From Roseomonas sp. OT10 (GTDB lineage Bacteria; Pseudomonadota; Alphaproteobacteria; Acetobacterales; Acetobacteraceae), in contig NZ_CP087719.1 of assembly GCF_020991085.1 (NCBI RefSeq), positions 2,810,001 to 2,874,000 of the forward strand: DNA of 64,000 bases, in the 5' to 3' direction. The notes beneath the pieces are model-generated. The model was given only the letters and a program-made list of their open reading frames with translations. It was not told where the DNA came from and made no database searches. Below, in pieces: positions 16,706 to 24,440 of this stretch; positions within the stretch are counted from its first letter, which is position 1, and every line of letters starts with the position of its first letter. A program made the translations under genes and the position numbers.

Positions 16706-17500
16706 TCAGGCGGCCTGCGCCACGTCGTCGTGCGGATCGTGGCCCAGCAGGTCCAGGCAGCGGGCCTTCACCGCGGCGAATTCCGGCGTCAGCGCGACGC
16801 TGCGCGGCCGCGGCCGGCGCAGCGGCACCTCCAGCGTCTCGACGATGCGGCCCGGGCGCGCGGCCATGACCTGGATGGTGTCCGAGAGGTAGACCGCCTC
16901 CTCCACGTCATGGGTGACGAAGATCACCGTCTTGCGGAAGTCCTGCCACAGCTGCAGCAGCCATTCCTGCATGCGGCTGCGCGTCTGCGCGTCCAGCGCC
17001 CCGAAGGGCTCGTCGAGCAGCACGATCTCCGTGTCGAAGAGCAGCGTGCGCAGCAGCGCGGCACGCTGCTTCATCCCGCCCGACAGCGCGGAGGGATAGG
17101 CGCTCTCGAACCCGCCGAGCCCGTAGCGGTGCAGGTAGGGCAGCGCATAGGCGCGCGCCTCCTTCACCGAGGCGCCGCGGATCTCCAGGCCCAGGATCAC
17201 GTTGTCCAGCACGGTGCGCCAGGGCAGCAGAAGGTCCTTCTGCAGCATGTAGCCGACGCGGCCGATGGTTCCGGTGGCATCCTGGCCGTCGATCACGATC
17301 ACGCCGTCGCTGGGCGTCAGCAGCCCCGCCACGGCGTTGAAGATGGTGCTCTTGCCGCAGCCGGAGGGGCCGATGAGGCTGACGAAGGTGCCGGGCGCGA
17401 CGGCCAGATCCACGCCGCCGAGGGCGACGAAGGTGCTGCCGTCGGGCCGAACGAACTCGTGCCGGACGGCGCGCAGTTCCACCTTGGGGGGCGTTCGCAT
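16706..17500 (-). CDS. ABC transporter ATP-binding protein (nitrate/sulfonate/taurine type)
   Basis: This 264-residue ATPase has the Walker A motif GPSGCGKST, Q-loop region YMLQKDLLLPW, signature LSGGMKQRAAL, Walker B IVLLDEPFGALD and the H-loop in FVTHDVEEA. It powers the importer with the downstream permease and binding protein. It is the first gene of the operon, with ATG at 17500. An upstream in-frame ATG (17686) was rejected because the family N-terminus aligns at 17500 and the upstream extension covers the likely promoter. Confidence 0.93.
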   Translation of the reverse strand: MRTPPKVELRAVRHEFVRPDGSTFVALGGVDLAVAPGTFVSLIGPSGCGKSTIFNAVAGLLTPSDGVIVIDGQDATGTIGRVGYMLQKDLLLPWRTVLDNVILGLEIRGASVKEARAYALPYLHRYGLGGFESAYPSALSGGMKQRAALLRTLLFDTEIVLLDEPFGALDAQTRSRMQEWLLQLWQDFRKTVIFVTHDVEEAVYLSDTIQVMAARPGRIVETLEVPLRRPRPRSVALTPEFAAVKARCLDLLGHDPHDDVAQAA

Positions 17501-17568
17501 GACGCGCGCTCCTGGCTCTACGGGTGGCAGGGGTGGGTGCGGGCCGATTGGCGGGCAACCCGGCGACG

Positions 17569-17582
17569 TGAATTGCAATTCA
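17569..17582. promoter_or_regulatory. AT-rich palindrome, candidate operator of the ABC operon
   Basis: The sequence tgaattgcaattca is a perfect 14-bp palindrome; pairing continues on both sides after one mismatch (acg/tgt). It lies 69 nt before the ATPase start codon, between divergent transcription units. It stands out in a GC-rich spacer, so it may be the site of a dimeric repressor. No regulator gene of an obvious family is adjacent, except the response regulator at 17756. Confidence 0.45.
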
Positions 17583-17755
17583 TGTGCCAAGGCAGCCGTC
17601 CCCCGGCGCGGGCGTAATTCCGCGCTGCCCGTGGCCCCGGCCGCCCCTAGGCGGGCAGCCTGCCCACCATTGCGGAAGCTCATCAAAAACCCGTGGCTGG
17701 CCGTGCCTCCCCGCCGGACCTACATTCCGCCGCAACGCGCCGCTGGGAGTGAGTC

Positions 17756-18436
17756 ATGCGCATACTGCTGGTCGAGGACGATGCCGAAGTCGCGCGCTTC
17801 GTCGCCAAGGGCCTGCGCGAGGCCGGACATACCGTCGAGCAGTCCTCGAATGGCCGCGACGGGCTGTTCCTGGCCGCCTCGGAATCCTTCGACCTGCTGG
17901 TGCTGGACCGGATGCTGCCCGGCGGGGTGGATGGCGTCCGGCTCGTCGAGACGCTGCGGGCCCAGGGGAACAAGACGCCCGTCCTGTTCCTCTCCGCCCT
18001 CAGCGCGGTGGACGAGCGGGTCAAGGGGCTCAAGGCGGGTGGCGACGACTACCTCACCAAGCCCTTCGCCTTCGCGGAGCTGCTCGCCCGGGTGGAGGCC
18101 CTGGCGCGCCGGCCGGCCGTCGATGCCCCCACCACCCGGCTGAAGGTGGCCGACCTGGAGCTGGACCTGCTCTCCCGCTCGGTCACCCGGGCCGGCAAGC
18201 GGATCGACGTGCAGCCGCGCGAGTTCCGCCTGCTGGAGCACCTGATGCGCCATGCCGGGCAGGTGGTGACGCGCACGATGCTGCTGGAGAAGGTCTGGGA
18301 CTACCATTTCGACCCGCAGACCAACGTCATCGACGTCCATGTCTCCCGCCTGCGGCAGAAGCTGGACAAGGGCTTCGACAAGCCGCTGATCCATACGGTG
18401 CGCAACGCCGGCTACATGCTGCGCGCGGAGGCCTGA
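17756..18436 (+). CDS. OmpR-family response regulator
   Basis: This 226-residue transcription factor has a receiver domain (acidic pair EDD at 7-9, phospho-acceptor Asp in LLVLDRMLPG about residue 51, conserved Lys in YLTKPFAF) and a C-terminal winged-helix domain (PREFRLLEHLMRHAGQVVTR; VIDVHVSRLRQKLD). It is co-transcribed with the histidine kinase: its TGA overlaps the kinase ATG by one base (TGATG). The type resembles metal or envelope-stress regulators, but the signal is unknown. It is transcribed divergently from the ABC importer. Confidence 0.93.
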   Translation: MRILLVEDDAEVARFVAKGLREAGHTVEQSSNGRDGLFLAASESFDLLVLDRMLPGGVDGVRLVETLRAQGNKTPVLFLSALSAVDERVKGLKAGGDDYLTKPFAFAELLARVEALARRPAVDAPTTRLKVADLELDLLSRSVTRAGKRIDVQPREFRLLEHLMRHAGQVVTRTMLLEKVWDYHFDPQTNVIDVHVSRLRQKLDKGFDKPLIHTVRNAGYMLRAEA

Positions 18437-19950
18437 TGCCCGGCGCCGGGCCGGAGGGCGGGACGCCGCGGGCCGTCCCGCTGCGCCCGCTGCGCCGGCT
18501 GCTGGGCGGGGCCGGCTTCCGCATCGCCGCCTTCTTCGCCCTCGTCTTCCTGGTCGCCGGCCTCGCCTTCGGCGGCGTGCTGTGGTGGAGCAGCGCCGGG
18601 GCGCTGGACCGGCGCACGGATGCGGCGATCCGGGTCGAGACCACCTCCCTGCTGGAACGCTGGCGGGAGGCCGGCCAGTCCGGGGTGGCCGAGAGCATCG
18701 CCGAGCGGCTGGCCGAGGATGTCGAGGACCAGACCCTCTACCTGCTCACCGACCGCGGCGGCCGGCGCCTGGCGGGCAACCTCGACGCGCCGGCCGGCGG
18801 CGTGCTGGACCCGGCGCAGCGCTGGCAGAGCCTCGCCCTGCTGCGCGAGGGGGTGCGGACCGAGGCGCGGATCTTCCAGGCGGAGTTGCCGGATGGCTCC
18901 CGCCTCGTCGTCGGGCGCGACGTCGAGGACAAGCTGCGCCTGCGCGAGCTGCTGACGGAGGGGTTGGCCTGGGCTGCCGCCGCCGCGCTGCTGCTGGCCG
19001 TGGCAGGCGCCTGGATGGTGCGGCGCGCGCTGGAGGCGCGGCTGCAGCCGGCCGCCGAGACCGCCGCGGCGATCGCCCGCGGCGATCTCAGCCAGCGCGT
19101 CCCCCTCTCCGGCCGGGAGGACGAGTTCGACCGGCTGAGCCTGACGATGAACGCGATGCTGGACCACATCGCGACGCTGATGGAGGGCGTGCGGGGCGTC
19201 TCCGACGCCATCGCGCACGACCTGCGCACCCCCATCGCCCGTGCCCGCGCCAAGCTGGAGGAGGCGGTGGAGGAGGCGGATGCGGGCCGCGCCGACCAGG
19301 AGACGCTGCGGCAGGCGCTGGAGCAGGGAATCGCCGACCTGGACGGCATCACCCGGGTCTTCCAGGCGGTGCTGCGCATCGCCGAGGTGGAGGCCGGCGC
19401 CCGCCGGGCCGCCTTCGCCCCTTTCGACCTCGCCCCGGTGCTCGAGGACGCGGCCGAGCTCTACGGCGCCTCGGCGGAGGCGCGCGGGCAGGTCCTGGCC
19501 ACCGAGATCCTGCCCGACGCGGCGCTGGACGGCCTGCCCCTGGTCGGGGACCGCGACCTGCTGCTGCAGGCGGTGGCGAACCTGCTGGACAATGCCGTGA
19601 AGTTCACCCAGCCCGGCGGCCGGGTGGAGCTGTCGGCCCATGCCGGGGTGGGCCGCCGGGGCCGCGTGGTCCGGGTGGAGGTGGCCGATGACGGCCCCGG
19701 CCTTTCCCCCGCCGAGCGCGGGCGGGCGGGCGAGCGGTTCTTCCGGGCCGACGGCGCGCGGGCCACGCCCGGCTCCGGGCTCGGCCTCTCCCTGGTGCGC
19801 GCCGTGGCGGCCCTGCACGAGGGGGAGGTGCTGCTGACCGACGCGCATCCCGGCGCCGATCCGCCGGGGCTGCGCGTCACCGTGATCCTGCCCCTGGCCC
19901 GGTCCGCCAGCGCCGCCGCGCCGGCCCATGCGGTCGCCACGGCGGCATGA
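18436..19950 (+). CDS. Sensor histidine kinase
   Basis: This 504-residue membrane kinase has helix 1 at about residues 27-49, a periplasmic sensor region, helix 2 at about 175-195, and HAMP (about 196-245). The H-box is DAIAHDLRTPIARARAKLEE (His about 261), followed by the N-box LLDNAVKF, the G1 motif VADDGPGLS and the G2 motif GSGLGLSLVRAV. It phosphorylates the response regulator encoded immediately upstream. The C-terminal roughly 15 residues are Ala-rich. Confidence 0.93.
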   Translation: MPGAGPEGGTPRAVPLRPLRRLLGGAGFRIAAFFALVFLVAGLAFGGVLWWSSAGALDRRTDAAIRVETTSLLERWREAGQSGVAESIAERLAEDVEDQTLYLLTDRGGRRLAGNLDAPAGGVLDPAQRWQSLALLREGVRTEARIFQAELPDGSRLVVGRDVEDKLRLRELLTEGLAWAAAAALLLAVAGAWMVRRALEARLQPAAETAAAIARGDLSQRVPLSGREDEFDRLSLTMNAMLDHIATLMEGVRGVSDAIAHDLRTPIARARAKLEEAVEEADAGRADQETLRQALEQGIADLDGITRVFQAVLRIAEVEAGARRAAFAPFDLAPVLEDAAELYGASAEARGQVLATEILPDAALDGLPLVGDRDLLLQAVANLLDNAVKFTQPGGRVELSAHAGVGRRGRVVRVEVADDGPGLSPAERGRAGERFFRADGARATPGSGLGLSLVRAVAALHEGEVLLTDAHPGADPPGLRVTVILPLARSASAAAPAHAVATAA

Positions 19951-19999
19951 CCGTCCTTTCATCCGCCGCCCACCGCGACGCAGCGGCGGGCGGGCCAGA

Positions 20000-20302
20000 A
20001 TGGGCGGCATGCGAGCGTTGCTGTCGCCGCACCTCCTGCTCCTGATCGGCATCGCCGGCCCCCCGGCGGCGTCGCTCATGCCCCATGCGAGCCCGGCGGC
20101 CGAGACCGCCTGGAGGGTGCGGCCCGAAAGCCCCGAGTACTGCGCGGAACTGGTCGCCCGGCTGGCCCGGACCGATGGCGGCACGGCCGACCCGGCGCGC
20201 AGCCTGGGCCAGGAAGGCGCGCGGCTCTGCCAGGCGGGCCATACCCGCACCGGCATCGCCAAGCTGCGCCGCGCCATCCGCGAGGCGCAGTCGACGCGGT
20301 AG
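20000..20302 (+). CDS. Small secreted protein of unknown function
   Basis: This 100-residue protein has a hydrophobic N-terminal signal-like segment (ALLSPHLLLLIGIAGPPAASL) and a short mature domain with two cysteines (EYCAELVARLAR and EGARLCQAGH), possibly a disulfide. The pattern 'Cys ... Gly-x-Ala-x-Leu-Cys-x-x-Gly' is like small periplasmic proteins found near two-component systems, but I do not recognise a named family. It follows the kinase by 49 nt and is probably co-transcribed. An in-frame upstream ATG at 19928 overlaps the kinase and was rejected. Confidence 0.6.
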   Translation: MGGMRALLSPHLLLLIGIAGPPAASLMPHASPAAETAWRVRPESPEYCAELVARLARTDGGTADPARSLGQEGARLCQAGHTRTGIAKLRRAIREAQSTR

Positions 20303-20313
20303 GGCGGGCCGGG

Positions 20314-20904
20314 TCAGCGCAGGTTGGTCGGGTCGTGCAGCCGCATCGGCCCCACGGGCAGGCCGTGCATGACCCGAAGCAGCTGCGTCGCCAGCCCGGC
20401 ATCCTCCAGCGCGCCGTGCAGGGCGTCTTCGCGGGACAGGCCGATGGCGGCGCTGGCCGCGGCCAGCCCGGCGCTCCCCCCCGGGCGGTGGCGGCGCCAG
20501 GCGCGCAGGGTGCAGTACTCGCCCTGCCACGGGCTGCGCAGGCCCAGCCGGTCGAACTCCCCGCCCAGCATGCGGCGGTCGAAGGACAGGTTGTGGGCGC
20601 ACCCCACGGCGCCGGCGAAGAACGCCGCCACCTCCCTCGCATGGGCGGCGAAGGGCGGCTGGCGCGCCAGGAAGCGGTCGGACATGCCGTGCACCCGGGC
20701 GGCGCCGGGATGGCAGCGCCGTCCCGGTGCGAAGACGAGGTGCAGCGTCGCCACCGGCTCCAGGGCCGCATCCAGCCGCACGGCGCCGAGCGAGACCACC
20801 CGGTCGTCGCCGGTGCAGCCCGTGGTCTCCGTGTCGAAGACCACGACCTCCACGCCTTCCGGCAGGCGGGGGACAGGTGGGGCGGCAAGGGCAGGCGCAG
20901 GCAT
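20314..20904 (-). CDS. DnaQ-like 3'-5' exonuclease
   Basis: This 196-residue protein has the DEDDh exonuclease signature: FDTETTG (Asp, Glu), the middle Asp in HNLSFDRRML, and His/Asp in LHGALEDAGLA. It resembles the proofreading epsilon-type exonucleases or exonuclease domains in DNA repair. It is not the replicative epsilon subunit itself with certainty, because the C-terminal polymerase-binding tail is absent. Single gene, convergent with the small secreted protein. Confidence 0.85.
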   Translation of the reverse strand: MPAPALAAPPVPRLPEGVEVVVFDTETTGCTGDDRVVSLGAVRLDAALEPVATLHLVFAPGRRCHPGAARVHGMSDRFLARQPPFAAHAREVAAFFAGAVGCAHNLSFDRRMLGGEFDRLGLRSPWQGEYCTLRAWRRHRPGGSAGLAAASAAIGLSREDALHGALEDAGLATQLLRVMHGLPVGPMRLHDPTNLR

Positions 20905-21026
20905 GTGCGGTGGTTAGAGCAGATCGGCGCCGCCCGGAACCACCGCCGCCCCGGCGCGCCATGCCGCCGGGCGTTGCAACGCGGCCCGCCGGCGGGCACC
21001 CTCGCGGCAAGAACGAGGAGGAACGC

Positions 21027-23123
21027 ATGATCCAGCGTGCGGCCGCGGCCGCCTTGCTCGCCGCCCTTTCCATGCCCGGCCTGGCCGAAGCCCGCATCAC
21101 CCGGCTGGAGATCGAGCGCACCGAGCCCGCCTTCGGCGGCCGCGCCTTCGGCAGCGTCGGTGCCTACCAGCGGCTGATCGGCAAGGCGCATGGCGAGGTG
21201 GACCCCGCCCTGCCCGGCAACGCGATCATCCAGGACATCGCGCTCGCCCCGCGCAACGCGCGCGGCATGGTGGAATACGTCACCGATATCGAGATCCTGC
21301 GCCCCGCCGTGCTGGCCCAGGGCAGCGGCGTGCTGCTGGTGGACGTGCCGAACCGCGGCAACAAGCGGCTGCTCGGCACCTACAACATCGGTGCCGGGCT
21401 GCGGAACGACAATGCCGAGGCGGGGGACGGCTTCCTCCAGGAACGCGGCATGACGCTGGTCTTCGTCGCCTGGCAGCCGGACGTGGCCCCGGGGGATGGG
21501 CGCATGACCATGACCGTGCCCGTGGCGCGCAACCCGGACGGGACACCCATCACCGGCGTGGTGCGGTCGGAACTGGTGACGGCGGCGACACGCAAGACGC
21601 TGAACCTCTCCTCCGGTCACTTCACCACGCTGACCCACACCTCCTATCCGACCGTCTCCACCGACAACCGCGCCGCGCTGCCGGACGGCTTCCGCCCCAC
21701 CCTGACGGTGCGGGCGCGGGAGCAGGACCCGCGCGTGGCCATCCCGAACGAGGACTGGTCCTTCGCCAACTGCGAGGGCGCCGCGCCACGGGCGAGCGAG
21801 ACGGAGATCTGCCTGCCCGCCGGCTTCCAGCCCGGCCGGCTCTACGAGCTGACCTACCGCGCCCGCGACCCGCTGGTGCTCGGCCTGGGCTATGCCGCGC
21901 TGCGCGACGTGGCGTCCTTCCTGAAGAACGAGCGCGAGGGGAACCCGGCGTACCGCGAGGGCCAGGTCGCGCTGCTGCACGGCACCAGCCAGAGCGGGCG
22001 CAACATGCGCCTGTTCCTCCATCTGGGCTTCAACGCCGACGAGCAGGGGAGGCGCGCCTATGACGGCATGATCCCGCATATCGGCGGCGGGCTGGCCGCG
22101 ATGAACATCCGCTTCGCCCAGCCCGGCCGCGCCTGGGGCGAGCAGGTGGACCACCTCTACCCCGCCTACGACTACCCCTTCGCCTATGGCCGCGTGGCCG
22201 ACCCGGTCACCGGGCGGAACCAGGGCGTGCTGGACCGTTGCGACGCGAACAACACCTGCCCGCGCATCGTCCATGCCGCCACCGCGCTGGAGATGTGGGA
22301 AGGGCGGCAGTCGCTCGGCCTGACCGACCCGCTGGGCGAGCGCGACCTGGCGGAGCACCCTTCCACCCGCACCTACATCATGGCCAGCACGCAGCACGGC
22401 GCCTGGACCCAGCCCATGCCGAAGCAGCCGCCCTTCGGCCTCTGCCAGCAGCAGCCCAACCCCAACCCGCAGATCCACACCATGCGCGCCCTCCTCGTCG
22501 CGCTCACCGACTGGGTGGCGCGCGACGTGGCGCCGCCGCCCAGCGCGCATCCGCGCCTCGCCGACGGCACGCTGGTGAAGCCGGAGGAGGTGCGCTTCCC
22601 CGCCATCCCGTCCAACGCCTATGGCGGCACGGAACGGCCGGCGGTGCGCTTCCTGCGCGTCACCAACCCGCTGCGCGTGCTCGATTTCGGCCCCGGCTAC
22701 GACGCGGCCAACAGCAGTGGCGTCATCAGCCAGGAGCCGCCGCGGCAGGGCGACCGGGAATACGGGCTGCGCGTGCCGCAGGTGGATGCGGACGGCAACG
22801 ACCTGGCCGGCGTGCGCTCCGTGACGCTGCGCGTGCCGGTGGGGACCTATACCGGCTGGAACCTCGGCCGCGCCGGCCGCTTCGAGGATGGGTTCTGCTC
22901 CCTCTCCGGCAGCCACATCCCCTTCGCCGCCACCCGCGCGGAGCGTGAGGCCGCCGGCGATGCCCGCCCCTCGCTGGAGGAACGCTATCCCGACCGCGCC
23001 GGCTACGTCGCCAAGGTGCGCGCGGCGGCGGAGGAGCTGGTGCGTGACCGCTTCCTCCTGCCGCAGGATGCCGCCGCCATCGTCGCGGCGGCCGAGCGCG
23101 ACGGGCCGCGGGCGCATCCCTGA
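21027..23123 (+). CDS. Secreted alpha/beta-hydrolase domain protein
   Basis: This 698-residue protein has a cleavable signal (AAAAALLAALSMPGLAEA). It resembles the large alpha/beta hydrolase-domain family, with an N-terminal beta-rich part (ITRLEIERTEPAFGGRAFG) and a nucleophile elbow GTSQSGRNMR at about residue 331. It is probably an esterase or amidase-like periplasmic enzyme whose substrate cannot be inferred. A strong ribosome binding site (gaggagga) precedes ATG 21027. It is followed by two strong hairpins before the next gene. Confidence 0.82.
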   Translation: MIQRAAAAALLAALSMPGLAEARITRLEIERTEPAFGGRAFGSVGAYQRLIGKAHGEVDPALPGNAIIQDIALAPRNARGMVEYVTDIEILRPAVLAQGSGVLLVDVPNRGNKRLLGTYNIGAGLRNDNAEAGDGFLQERGMTLVFVAWQPDVAPGDGRMTMTVPVARNPDGTPITGVVRSELVTAATRKTLNLSSGHFTTLTHTSYPTVSTDNRAALPDGFRPTLTVRAREQDPRVAIPNEDWSFANCEGAAPRASETEICLPAGFQPGRLYELTYRARDPLVLGLGYAALRDVASFLKNEREGNPAYREGQVALLHGTSQSGRNMRLFLHLGFNADEQGRRAYDGMIPHIGGGLAAMNIRFAQPGRAWGEQVDHLYPAYDYPFAYGRVADPVTGRNQGVLDRCDANNTCPRIVHAATALEMWEGRQSLGLTDPLGERDLAEHPSTRTYIMASTQHGAWTQPMPKQPPFGLCQQQPNPNPQIHTMRALLVALTDWVARDVAPPPSAHPRLADGTLVKPEEVRFPAIPSNAYGGTERPAVRFLRVTNPLRVLDFGPGYDAANSSGVISQEPPRQGDREYGLRVPQVDADGNDLAGVRSVTLRVPVGTYTGWNLGRAGRFEDGFCSLSGSHIPFAATRAEREAAGDARPSLEERYPDRAGYVAKVRAAAEELVRDRFLLPQDAAAIVAAAERDGPRAHP

Positions 23124-23132
23124 GGACCTTGC

Positions 23133-23167
23133 GCCCGGCCCCGGGGGTCGCGTCCCCCGGGCCGGGC
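23133..23167 (+). terminator. Strong GC hairpin after the secreted hydrolase
   Basis: A 14-bp stem with one bulged C and a 6-nt loop (arms beginning gcccggcc and ending gccgggc) lies 10 nt after the stop. There is no U-tract, so intrinsic termination is uncertain, but it could stabilise the mRNA 3' end. Confidence 0.5.
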
Positions 23168-23178
23168 GCCCGGCGTGA

Positions 23179-23203
23179 GGTGGGGGAGTTCACCTCCCCC
23201 ACC
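23179..23203 (+). terminator. Second perfect hairpin in the same spacer
   Basis: A perfect 10-bp stem (ggtgggggag/ctcccccacc) with a 5-nt loop ttcac, 12 nt after the first hairpin and 43 nt before the amidohydrolase start. It may be a terminator pair or may affect translation of the downstream gene. Confidence 0.45.
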
Positions 23204-23246
23204 CTTCACGGCCATCATCGGCCCCTGCCACCCAGGGAAAGCCGAG

Positions 23247-24440
23247 ATGACCGCCGACCTTCTGCTGCGAAACGTCCGCCCCTGGGGCGGGGAGCCGCGC
23301 GACGTCGCGGTCCTCGCCGGCCGCATCGCCCCGCCCGGCACGCTGCCGCCCCCGGGCACGGCCGAGGTGGACGGACTCGGCGCCATCCTGCTGCCGGGGC
23401 TGGTGGAGGCGCACACCCACCTCGACAAGACGATGCTGGGCATGCCGTGGTACCGCAACGAAGTGGGGCCGCGGCTGATCGACCGCATCGAGAACGAGCG
23501 CGTCGAGAAGAAGCGCCTGGGCATCGAGCCGCACCGGCAGTCGATGCGCCAAGCGGTGCGCTGCCTCGGCCATGGCTCCACCCACATCCGCAGCCATGTG
23601 GACGTGGACACGGAGATCGGCCTCGCCGGCATCGAGGGCGTGATGGCCACGCGCGAGGCGATGCGCGGCTGGATCGACATCGAGATCGTCGCCTTCCCGC
23701 AATCCGGCCTGCTCGCCCGTCCCGGCACGCTGGAGCTGCTGGAGGAGGCGCTGCGGATGGGCTCGGAGGTGGTGGGCGGGCTCGACCCCTGCGGCATCGA
23801 TGCCGACCCGAAGGGGCATCTGGACGCGATCTTCGGCCTCGCCGAGCGGCACGGAAAGCCGCTGGACATCCACCTGCACGAGACGGGGGAGCTGGGCGCC
23901 TTCTCCACGCGGCTGATCCTGGACCGCACCCGGGCGCTGGGGATGCAGGGCCGGGTCACGATCAGCCACGCCTTCTGCCTGGGCTCCACCGAGCCCGGGC
24001 TGGTGGAGCCGTTGCTGGACGGCATCGCGGAGCTGGACGTGCGGATCATGACGCTGGGCACGGCCAGCCGCCCCGTCCCCCCCATCCTGCCGCTGACGGC
24101 GCGCGGCATCACCGTCTGCTCGGGCAATGACGGCATCCGCGACACCTGGAACCCCTACGGCAACGGCGACATGCTGGAGCGCGCGATGCTGCTCGGCCTG
24201 CGCAACAACTGCCGCCGCGACGACGAGGTGGAGGTGGCGCTGCGCGTCTGCACCGAGGGCGGCGCGCGGACCATGGCGCTGGAGGGCTATGGCGTGGCCC
24301 CCGGCTGCCGTGCCGACCTGGTGCTGGTGGAAGGCGAGACGCTGGCCGAGGCGGTGGTCAACCATGCCCCCCGCCCGCTGGTGGTGAAGGCGGGCCGGGT
24401 GGTGGCCCGCGGCGGCAAGGCGCTGGTGCAGGCCCCGTGA
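23247..24440 (+). CDS. Metal-dependent amidohydrolase (cytosine deaminase-like)
   Basis: This 397-residue enzyme keeps all metal-site elements of the cytosine-deaminase-type amidohydrolases: HTH in GLVEAHTHLDKT (about residue 53), His in DIHLHETGE, His in TISHAFCLGS, and Asp in CSGNDGIRDTW. It would deaminate or hydrolyse a small N-heterocycle or amide. The start ATG 23247 follows a ribosome binding site (aggga). Its stop overlaps the GTG of a second amidohydrolase, so the two are translationally coupled and probably work in one pathway. Confidence 0.87.
   Translation: MTADLLLRNVRPWGGEPRDVAVLAGRIAPPGTLPPPGTAEVDGLGAILLPGLVEAHTHLDKTMLGMPWYRNEVGPRLIDRIENERVEKKRLGIEPHRQSMRQAVRCLGHGSTHIRSHVDVDTEIGLAGIEGVMATREAMRGWIDIEIVAFPQSGLLARPGTLELLEEALRMGSEVVGGLDPCGIDADPKGHLDAIFGLAERHGKPLDIHLHETGELGAFSTRLILDRTRALGMQGRVTISHAFCLGSTEPGLVEPLLDGIAELDVRIMTLGTASRPVPPILPLTARGITVCSGNDGIRDTWNPYGNGDMLERAMLLGLRNNCRRDDEVEVALRVCTEGGARTMALEGYGVAPGCRADLVLVEGETLAEAVVNHAPRPLVVKAGRVVARGGKALVQAP

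Noticed and set aside
20076-23117. Minus-strand open frame of about 1,000 codons
   Set aside because: Shadow of the secreted hydrolase and of the exonuclease; it has composition typical of antisense frames and no motifs.
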